DNA of 6,534 nucleotides, from assembly GCA_002367715.1 (NCBI GenBank), contig DFDL01000071.1, positions 1-6,534 on the forward strand, in the 5' to 3' direction. Below, one piece after another: positions 1-5,343 of this stretch (the first letter of the stretch is position 1; each line of letters begins with the position of its first letter). This stretch comes from Actinobacteria bacterium UBA3028. Lineage in GTDB: Bacteria; Actinomycetota; Actinomycetes; Nanopelagicales; Nanopelagicaceae. Below the pieces are notes generated by a model. The model did no database searches and had not been told where the DNA came from. It saw nothing but the letters and a program-made list of their open reading frames with translations. The position numbers were made by a program, and so were the translations under genes.

Positions 1-1017
1 ATTGAGTTGATGGAGAAGTTAATCGCAAATGGAAGTGCATACGCCCCGGGAAATGGTGATGTCTATCTTGAAGTGCGCAGACTAAAGTCTTATCTCACGC
101 TCTCAAATCAGAAGTTAGATGATCTCCAATCTGCCGAGGATACAGATTTAACTTTTAAGAAAGATCCAAGAGATTTTGCGCTCTGGAAGGCGGCTAAGCC
201 AGGTGATCCATCTTGGCCAACCCCGTGGGGTAATGGTCGACCAGGTTGGCATTTAGAGTGCTCGGCAATGGCGCATGCCTATCTGGGTGAAAGCTTTGAT
301 ATTCACGGCGGTGGCTTAGATTTAATCTTTCCACACCACGAAAATGAGATTGCGCAATCAGAATCGGCCGGGTGGGGCTTTGCAAATATCTGGATGCACA
401 ATGCTTGGGTTACAACATCTGGCGAGAAGATGAGCAAGTCACTTGGAAATTCACTGCAAGTTATGGAAATTTTAAAACAGGTTCGTGGAATCGAACTGCG
501 TTGGTATCTTGGCGGCGCGCACTATCGCTCGATGTTGGAGTTCTCTTTTGAAGCGCTAGAAGAGTCAGCAGTGAATTTTCGCCGAATTGAGGGCTTCTTA
601 ACGCGTGCTGGTGAAATTTTAGGCGCTGAAATTGAACCAAAGATATCTGCCGAATTTACTAAGGCTATGAATAGCGATTTAGCAGTGCCCCAAGTTCTCG
701 CCGATATTTCTGAGGCGGTTCGTCTCGGAAATTCTGCAATCACGGCAAATGATTTAGCAACAATCACTAAAAGTGCCAGCGAAGTTCGTGGCGCACTTAG
801 AGTTCTTGGGTGCGATCCATTTGATCCAGTATTTGCCAGCGGTTCCAACTCAAAAGAGAGCGCCCTAGACGGCCTAATAACATTGGCACTTGATCAACGA
901 ACCGCTGCACGTGGTCGAAAAGATTTTGCAGCCAGTGATGCAATTCGCGATTCACTAACTGCACTTGGAATTACTATCGAAGATACCCCAACCGGCTCGC
1001 GCTGGACCACCGAATAA
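1..1017 (+). CDS. cysS: Cysteine--tRNA ligase (CysS), 3' part; start lies upstream of the window
   Basis: Cytosolic class I aminoacyl-tRNA synthetase that activates cysteine with ATP and attaches it to tRNA-Cys. The reading frame is open from base 1, so an ATG or TTG near bases 7-12 is internal and not the start. Numbering from the first visible codon, zinc ligands are C87 (in WHLECSAM) and H112/E116 (in PHHENE), matching E. coli C209, H234 and E238. The KMSKS ATP-binding loop is residues 143-147, followed by LGN. A DALR-type helical region and the typical tail (KDFAASDAIRDSLTALG, then EDTPTGSRW) follow. There are 191 residues after KMSKS, as in E. coli CysS, so about 120 N-terminal residues with the HIGH motif and the first zinc Cys are missing. 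The full helical C-terminal part argues against the shorter paralogue MshC. First visible gene of a plus-strand run with rlmB, an order I recall from Actinobacteria. Confidence 0.96.
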   Translation: MELMEKLIANGSAYAPGNGDVYLEVRRLKSYLTLSNQKLDDLQSAEDTDLTFKKDPRDFALWKAAKPGDPSWPTPWGNGRPGWHLECSAMAHAYLGESFDIHGGGLDLIFPHHENEIAQSESAGWGFANIWMHNAWVTTSGEKMSKSLGNSLQVMEILKQVRGIELRWYLGGAHYRSMLEFSFEALEESAVNFRRIEGFLTRAGEILGAEIEPKISAEFTKAMNSDLAVPQVLADISEAVRLGNSAITANDLATITKSASEVRGALRVLGCDPFDPVFASGSNSKESALDGLITLALDQRTAARGRKDFAASDAIRDSLTALGITIEDTPTGSRWTTE

Positions 1018-1041
1018 CTAACCCTAAAGAATCGAAAAAAA

Positions 1042-1866
1042 ATGCGCCCCGGAAAAAAACGTCGTGAAGCAGCAGTCGCACCTTCTCGTAGACCCACAAA
1101 TAGAAAGCCAGAGTCAAGACTTGAGACTCGCGCAAATAGCGACGCAGTCGCAGGACGCAATAGCGTTGTCGAGGCGTTGCGGGCCCGAATTCCTGCCAAA
1201 GAACTTTTAATTGCAGAGCGCGTAGAGATTGATGAGCGCATTACTGAAGCGCTGCGATTAGCGAAGAATCAAGATTTAGGAATCAAAGAGGTACCACGTG
1301 GCCAATTAGATGGCGTCACTGGAACTACCAATCATCAAGGCATTGCTCTAATCATTAAGCCATTTCAATATAAGGATTTTGAAGCTGTAGTTCTTGGAGC
1401 AAAGAAGCCTGGGCTATTGATCGCGCTAGATGGTGTAACTGATCCGCACAATCTTGGGGCAATAGTTAGAAGCGCAGCAGCATTTGGCGCAGATGGTGTT
1501 GTAATCCCTGAGCGTCGCAATGCAGCAATGACAGGCTCGGCATGGAAATCATCTGCAGGCGCCGCAGCAAGGCTGCCGATTTCACAGGTGACAAATCTGG
1601 TGCGCTCGATAGAAGATGCGAAAAAGGCTGGTTTCTTCGTGGTTGGGCTAGATGCCGAGGGCGATGAATCACTCCCAGGATTCTCACTTGCAAAGGAATC
1701 TGTCTATCTAATTGTTGGTAGCGAAGGCAAAGGGCTATCTAGATTGGTGCGAGAAAAATGCGATTTAATCCTCTCGATTCCGATGCAATCCGATGTTGAA
1801 TCACTAAACGCAAGTGTGGCAACTGCAATCGTTATGTCCTGGATTGCCGAGAACCGGGCCGAATAG
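1042..1866 (+). CDS. rlmB: 23S rRNA 2'-O-ribose methyltransferase RlmB (SpoU/TrmH family)
   Basis: SAM-dependent SPOUT methyltransferase of 274 residues. Family members named RlmB methylate the ribose of G2251 (E. coli numbering) in the 23S P-loop. Residues 1-33 are a basic, probably disordered extension common in actinobacterial homologues. Residues 36-110 form the substrate-binding domain (AGRNSVVEAL at 37-46). The SPOUT domain carries motif 1 at 134-143 (DPHNLGAIVR, with N137 and R143), motif 2 at 223-232 (LIVGSEGKGL) and motif 3 at 246-260 (IPMQSDVESLNAS), which form the SAM-binding trefoil knot. The ATG at 1042 is the only usual start after the cysS stop in this frame. It is 24 bp from cysS, in the same frame, with no clear Shine-Dalgarno sequence and an A8 run that ends on the A of the ATG. 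Likely co-transcribed with cysS. The exact methylation site is inferred from family; another SpoU specificity is possible. Confidence 0.93.
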   Translation: MRPGKKRREAAVAPSRRPTNRKPESRLETRANSDAVAGRNSVVEALRARIPAKELLIAERVEIDERITEALRLAKNQDLGIKEVPRGQLDGVTGTTNHQGIALIIKPFQYKDFEAVVLGAKKPGLLIALDGVTDPHNLGAIVRSAAAFGADGVVIPERRNAAMTGSAWKSSAGAAARLPISQVTNLVRSIEDAKKAGFFVVGLDAEGDESLPGFSLAKESVYLIVGSEGKGLSRLVREKCDLILSIPMQSDVESLNASVATAIVMSWIAENRAE

Positions 1867-1868
1867 CC

Positions 1869-2654
1869 ATGGCAAATTTCAGCCGCTTTATCGCTCTTGG
1901 CGACTCAATGACCGAGGGCATGTGTGATGAGATCGTTGATGGAAAATATCGTGGCTGGGCTGATCGCGTTGCAGATACCCTGGCAAGTGAAGATCCAAAT
2001 TTCTCTTATGTAAATCTCGCTATTCGCGGAAAATTATTGACACAAGTTGTAGATGAACAGATACCTGCTGCTACTAAATATGTCACTGGCCCAGATACCT
2101 TGATTTCGTTTCATGCTGGCGCAAATGATGTACTGCGCCCAACTTATATTCCAGAATTGGCATATGCAAAATATGAGCTAGGGATCAGTGACTTGGCCAA
2201 AACTAGTGCAACTATTTTGGTCTTTACAGTTATCGATCGCGTAGATGGTAAGGGGCGAACTGCGCAGATGTGGCACGAGCGCTTTAGTTCATTCAATATA
2301 AATGTCCGAAGAGTTGCCGAAAAATATGGAGCAATAGTCATAGAAGCCGATAGTGCAAAGTGGATGGCAGATCTTCGTTTCCTTGCCTCCGATAGATTGC
2401 ACTTGAACCCAGATGGCCACTGGCGACTTTCACAAGCAGTTTTAGAGAAGTTGGATAAAAAGTCTGATGCTTCATGGAAAATTCTGCTGCCCCCAGCGCC
2501 AAAGAAGAGCTGGCTTCGCAAGAAGAGTGAGAAGTTATTTTGGATAATTATCTTTGTACTGCCGTGGATTTGGCGCAGGCTTCGTGGAAAATCAACGGGC
2601 GATGGCCGATCCGCAAAGTATGAAACTCCAATTGCTTGGAAGCCAAAACCTTAA
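1869..2654 (+). CDS. SGNH/GDSL-family hydrolase with basic, hydrophobic C-terminal tail
   Basis: Predicted serine esterase, lipase or acyl-hydrolase of 261 residues; substrate unknown. All four SGNH blocks are visible: GDSMTEG at 11-17 with nucleophile S13, block II glycine G54 (AIRGK), block III GAND at 84-87 with N86, and block V DRLH at 175-178 giving D175 and H178. The catalytic domain ends near residue 195. A proline-rich linker (LLPPAPKK) leads to a strongly basic segment, a hydrophobic run at 224-235 (FWIIIFVLPWIW), then RRLRGK and a polar tail. There is no N-terminal signal peptide, so the enzyme is probably cytosolic and may sit on the inner membrane face through this tail. The start ATG is 2 bp after the rlmB stop with no Shine-Dalgarno, suggesting translation coupled to rlmB. 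Fold assignment is firm; role and membrane attachment are inference. Confidence 0.88.
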   Translation: MANFSRFIALGDSMTEGMCDEIVDGKYRGWADRVADTLASEDPNFSYVNLAIRGKLLTQVVDEQIPAATKYVTGPDTLISFHAGANDVLRPTYIPELAYAKYELGISDLAKTSATILVFTVIDRVDGKGRTAQMWHERFSSFNINVRRVAEKYGAIVIEADSAKWMADLRFLASDRLHLNPDGHWRLSQAVLEKLDKKSDASWKILLPPAPKKSWLRKKSEKLFWIIIFVLPWIWRRLRGKSTGDGRSAKYETPIAWKPKP

Positions 2655-2759
2655 AAGAGAGGGATTTAGGGCAATTTGCGCAGATATCTAGAATTGGAGT
2701 CAACTCTTGCGAGTTCGCCAGCATTGCTCTTTGCGTGTCATAATTACCCCCTTCTCCAC
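2655..2759. other. Intergenic spacer between the SGNH hydrolase and tRNA-Thr
   Basis: This 105-bp gap is the longest non-coding stretch in the window. It holds the proposed tRNA promoter near its right end and a small perfect hairpin at 2702-2715 (AACTC, loop TTGC, GAGTT). The hairpin has a 5-bp stem and no following T-run, so I do not call it a terminator. I see no open reading frame with coding character, no repeat copy and no riboswitch-like structure in it. Confidence 0.6.
2715..2744 (+). promoter_or_regulatory. Probable extended -10 promoter for tRNA-Thr
   Basis: The hexamer CATAAT at 2739-2744 matches TATAAT at five of six positions and is directly preceded by TGT (2736-2738), an extended -10 element. 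A weak -35 candidate, TCGCCA at 2715-2720 (four of six to TTGACA), lies 18 bp upstream. Transcription would begin near 2751, giving a leader of about 9 bases before the mature tRNA 5' end at 2760, a plausible arrangement for a tRNA trimmed by RNase P. This is motif reading only. Confidence 0.42.
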
Positions 2760-2834
2760 GCCTCCCTAGCTCAGTGGTAGAGCAACGCACTTGTAATGCG
2801 TAGGTCGTCAGTTCAATCCTGACGGGGGGCTCCA
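2760..2834 (+). tRNA. tRNA-Thr, anticodon UGU, CCA encoded
   Basis: The 75-base gene folds into a full cloverleaf. Acceptor GCCTCCC (2760-2766) pairs with GGGGGGC (2824-2830) with one T-G wobble. The D arm is GCTC/GAGC. The anticodon stem ACGCA/TGCGT encloses loop CTTGTAA, giving anticodon TGT, which reads ACA and related Thr codons. The variable region is 5 bases, and the T arm is GTCAG, loop TTCAATC, CTGAC. The discriminator is T2831, followed by an encoded CCA at 2832-2834. The G1-C72 and C2-G71 pairs and anticodon G35/U36 agree with known threonine identity elements. It lies alone between two protein genes, 30 bp ahead of the GMC oxidoreductase start. Confidence 0.97.
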
Positions 2835-2849
2835 AAAGCAAGATTAATT

Positions 2850-2858
2850 TGGTATGAA
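2850..2858 (+). promoter_or_regulatory. Candidate extended -10 giving a leaderless transcript for the GMC oxidoreductase
   Basis: TGG at 2850-2852 followed by TATGAA at 2853-2858 resembles an extended -10 element (hexamer four of six to TATAAT). Initiation 7 bases downstream would fall on the A of the ATG at 2865, a leaderless mRNA. This would fit the lack of any Shine-Dalgarno sequence here. No convincing -35 is present; that position falls in the 3' end of the tRNA gene. Read-through from the tRNA promoter is an equally open alternative. Confidence 0.28.
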
Positions 2859-2864
2859 TAACCC

Positions 2865-4538
2865 ATGGAACGCGATTTCGATGTCATAGTAATTGGTTCC
2901 GGCTTTGGCGGCTCAGTAAGCGCGCTTCGACTAACTGAAAAGAATTACCGGGTCTGTGTTCTTGAGGCTGGTAGACGTTTTGAGGATAAGGATTTTCCAA
3001 AGACCTCGTGGCGGCTCAGTAAATTTTTATTTGCACCAAGAATTGGATTGCGCGGGATTCAACGTATCCATGCCCTTCCAGATGTGCTTGTTCTTGCGGG
3101 TGCTGGAGTTGGTGGAGGTTCACTTGTTTATGCAAATACTTTATATTTACCACCAGACTCTTACTTCAATGATAAACAATGGAAGCACATAACCGATTGG
3201 AAATCTGAATTACTTCCTTGGTATGACCAAGCTTCACGGATGCTTGGTGTTGTAGATAATCCATATTTTTCACCATCAGATGCGGCAATGAAAGAAGTTG
3301 CAATCGAAATGGGCGTAGGGCACACATTTAAGATGGCACCACTTGGTGTTTATTTCGGTAAAGGGCCTGGTGAATCAAGTCTAGATCCATTCTTTGGAGG
3401 AAAGGGCCCAGACCGTAATGGGTGCATGCAATGTGGTGCATGCATGACTGGATGTCGATTTAATGCAAAAAATACCCTTCCGAAAAATTATTTAGGGCTT
3501 GCTGAAAGTGCTGGTGCAAAAGTTTATGCCGAGCACACGGTAACTAAGATCAGCCAAGAATCAGATGGAAGTTGGAAGATCTACGCCCGTAAGAGTTCGT
3601 CCTGGCTTGGGAGCAAGCGCATTTTTACAGCAAATCAAGTGATTGTTGCGGCCGGAACTTATAACACGCAGAAGTTATTACACCGAATGAAGAGTGATGG
3701 CATTCTCTCAAATCTCTCATCAACTCTCGGAAAACTTTCGCGAACAAATAGTGAGGCACTTACTGGAGCTTTGATGCCACGAGTTGATATTGACTACAGC
3801 AAGGGTGCAGCGATTACATCTTCCTTCTTTCCTGACGATCACACCCATGTAGAACCCGTTAGGTATGGCGTTGGAAGCAATGCAATGGGCTTATTACAGA
3901 CCGTAATGACTGATGGTGAAAGTGCAAAAGTTCGACGCAGACAATGGCTGGCCACCGTAATTAGAAATCCAAAATTACTCGTCCGAGTTTTAAACGTTCG
4001 TCGTTGGAGCCAGCGGACAGTAATTGCGCTGGTAATGCAGAATGTAGATTCAGCGGTAACAGTTTCGATTAAGAGAACTATTTTTGGCCGGCGCTTAACC
4101 TCAAAAAATGATAGTGATAAACCAAATGCCACATATATTCCTGCAGCAAATGAAGTGGTTCGTCGAATTGCAAATAATAACGGTGGAATTTCTGGCGGAC
4201 ATATTGGTGATTTAATTGGTGCGCCATTTACGGCGCATTTTGTCGGTGGTTGTGTAATTGGTGATAGCGATAAAACTGGAGTTATTGATCCGTATCACCG
4301 GGTCTGGAATTATCCAACTCTGCATATTGTTGATGGCGCAAGTGTTACGGCAAATCTTGGCGTTAATCCCTCATTGACAATTACGGCACAGGCCGAGCGT
4401 GCAATTTCGATGTGGCCAAATAAGAACGAACTCGATCTGAGGCCAACTCAAGGATCGGAATATGTGCGCCTTGCTCACCAAATTCCAACTAATCCAGTTG
4501 TGCCAGAAGGCGCAGTAGGTGAGTTAAGAGTTCTTTAG
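2865..4538 (+). CDS. choD: GMC-family FAD oxidoreductase, ChoD (cholesterol oxidase)-like
   Basis: FAD-dependent oxidoreductase of 557 residues that closely resembles mycobacterial ChoD from memory. The FAD Rossmann motif GSGFGG is at 11-16, the ribose-binding acid is E34 (VLEAGRR), and the GMC glycine-rich signature GAGVGGGSLVYAN is at 79-91. The C-terminal FAD region includes HIVDGASVTANLGVNPS at 487-503. H458 (AHFVGGC) and N501 (VNPSLTI) align with catalytic H447 and N485 of classical cholesterol oxidases. Unlike those secreted enzymes it has no signal peptide, so it should be cytosolic. A Cys4 motif, C187, C190, C193 and C197, sits mid-protein. The ATG at 2865 is chosen because the Rossmann motif follows within ten residues; the ATG at 2854 is out of frame. 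Fold and cofactor are sure. The steroid substrate is only a family name: the true reaction may be oxidation or dehydrogenation of another alcohol. The end overlaps the convergent hydrolase by 15 bp. Confidence 0.9.
   Translation: MERDFDVIVIGSGFGGSVSALRLTEKNYRVCVLEAGRRFEDKDFPKTSWRLSKFLFAPRIGLRGIQRIHALPDVLVLAGAGVGGGSLVYANTLYLPPDSYFNDKQWKHITDWKSELLPWYDQASRMLGVVDNPYFSPSDAAMKEVAIEMGVGHTFKMAPLGVYFGKGPGESSLDPFFGGKGPDRNGCMQCGACMTGCRFNAKNTLPKNYLGLAESAGAKVYAEHTVTKISQESDGSWKIYARKSSSWLGSKRIFTANQVIVAAGTYNTQKLLHRMKSDGILSNLSSTLGKLSRTNSEALTGALMPRVDIDYSKGAAITSSFFPDDHTHVEPVRYGVGSNAMGLLQTVMTDGESAKVRRRQWLATVIRNPKLLVRVLNVRRWSQRTVIALVMQNVDSAVTVSIKRTIFGRRLTSKNDSDKPNATYIPAANEVVRRIANNNGGISGGHIGDLIGAPFTAHFVGGCVIGDSDKTGVIDPYHRVWNYPTLHIVDGASVTANLGVNPSLTITAQAERAISMWPNKNELDLRPTQGSEYVRLAHQIPTNPVVPEGAVGELRVL
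4524..4538. other. Convergent 15-bp stop-codon overlap of two genes
   Basis: The plus-strand oxidoreductase ends with TAG at 4536-4538, while the minus-strand hydrolase ends with TAA at 4526-4524. The last four sense codons and stop of each gene therefore share DNA. There is no spacer and no stem-loop plus T-run on either side that would act as a usual bidirectional terminator; only a short T-run occurs at 4539-4543. Confidence 0.9.
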
Positions 4539-5342
4539 TTTTTCTGTCATCTCGCTGCGAAGTCTTGGCCAAGTGGTCATTGGATAATCTAAGTTCCGAT
4601 AAAAATCTCTTATTAGCGCTTGAACAATTTGCGGGCGCTCTTTTACAACAAAGTGTGAGGTACCTGGAACAATTGCCAGACGAGCATTGGCGATAGCTTC
4701 ATAAAGCTCAATCGTATGGTGGTTTGAAAAAGGTTCGTCATCACCTGTGAGAACTAGTACCGGACAATTTATTTGAGCTAAATCTGATGTAGTCATCGTC
4801 GGCTCTGAATTCCAGACCTCATAAGCTTTTCTAATTATTACTTCCTGCATGTGCACAGGATCAGGTGACCTGAGAGCAAATTTTGCGGCATCATCTTCTG
4901 AGATAACAATCTCTGGATCTGATTCAACTAGCGTTAGACCACTGTCATAATGGAAATTAGTTCCGATAGCAACGATTGATTTAACAAGATCAGGGCGCTT
5001 GATGGCAAGCATCAACGAGATAATTCCGCCATCACTCCAACCAATTAAATGTGTTGGGCCTTTTATTACATCTTCAATATAGGCAATAGCCTCATCAACT
5101 TGGAAATCAAAGTGATAGAAGCCATCTCTACTTGCAGTTCTACCATGCGCGCTTCGATCATAGGCATAGATAGAGTGAGTTCGCTGAACTGCAGGAATGA
5201 CTGTGTAATCCCAACTCTCAGTCGAACTTAAACCACCATGCATGAGGAGAACAGGTTCACTTTTTTTCCCGAAGCGTTTTCCAGCCGCAGACCAGATTTG
5301 ATGGCCACGCAAATCAATATAGCCACGCTTTAAAGAGAGCAT
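4524..5342 (-). CDS. Alpha/beta-fold hydrolase (BPHL-like)
   Basis: Predicted cytosolic serine hydrolase of 272 residues; substrate unknown. The oxyanion-hole motif HGG is at 35-37 (LLMHGGLSSTESW). The nucleophile elbow GWSDGG at 101-106 gives S103. The acid is D201 or D202 (VLTGDDEP) and the base H230 (PGTSHF). The GWSDGG form is shared with BPHL/valacyclovir-hydrolase-like and related esterases. A cap region lies around 131-185. I prefer the ATG at 5342 because it follows the ndh stop by one base and the protein then begins with the usual GYIDLRGHQIW strand. The ATG at 5390 in the same frame would add 16 residues and overlap ndh by 47 bases. No Shine-Dalgarno precedes either start, so translation is probably coupled to ndh. 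Its 3' end overlaps the oxidoreductase gene on the other strand. Confidence 0.87.
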   Translation of the reverse strand: MLSLKRGYIDLRGHQIWSAAGKRFGKKSEPVLLMHGGLSSTESWDYTVIPAVQRTHSIYAYDRSAHGRTASRDGFYHFDFQVDEAIAYIEDVIKGPTHLIGWSDGGIISLMLAIKRPDLVKSIVAIGTNFHYDSGLTLVESDPEIVISEDDAAKFALRSPDPVHMQEVIIRKAYEVWNSEPTMTTSDLAQINCPVLVLTGDDEPFSNHHTIELYEAIANARLAIVPGTSHFVVKERPQIVQALIRDFYRNLDYPMTTWPRLRSEMTEKLKNS

Positions 5343-5343
5343 T

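Noticed and set aside
1..1017. MshC (cysteine:GlcN-Ins ligase of mycothiol synthesis) instead of CysS
   Set aside because: MshC is a shorter CysS paralogue lacking the full helical C-terminal region. Here 191 residues follow KMSKS, equal to E. coli CysS, and rlmB is the next gene.
894..1241. 115-residue antisense reading frame across the cysS-rlmB junction
   Set aside because: Antisense to two well-identified genes, with low-complexity serine/arginine/phenylalanine content and no recognisable motif; other antisense frames (194-385, 522-848, 1466-1693, 2144-2521, 3839-4132) are rejected for the same reason.
2682..2689. Palindrome AGATATCT as an operator
   Set aside because: An eight-base AT-rich palindrome is expected by chance and has no second copy or matching flanks.
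2702..2715. Hairpin AACTC-TTGC-GAGTT as an intrinsic terminator of the cysS-rlmB-SGNH run
   Set aside because: The stem is only 5 bp and is followed by mixed sequence, not a T-run; stems of this size arise often by chance.
2812..2834. tRNA-Thr 3' end as a phage or island attachment site
   Set aside because: I see no direct repeat of this segment elsewhere in the window, and no integrase or mobile genes lie beside it.
2548..2841. 97-residue minus-strand frame spanning the tRNA gene
   Set aside because: It is the reverse complement of the tRNA-Thr gene and the end of the SGNH gene; frames reading through tRNA genes like this are a common false call.
4530..4545. Rho-independent terminator after the oxidoreductase (T-run at 4539-4543)
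   Set aside because: The sequence before the T-run can form only about 4 bp with a two-base loop, which is not a workable stem.
4524..5342. MenH-type menaquinone biosynthesis hydrolase, suggested by the neighbouring quinone enzyme
   Set aside because: The nucleophile motif GWSDGG and surrounding sequence fit BPHL-like hydrolases better than the usual MenH motifs, and no other men gene is visible.
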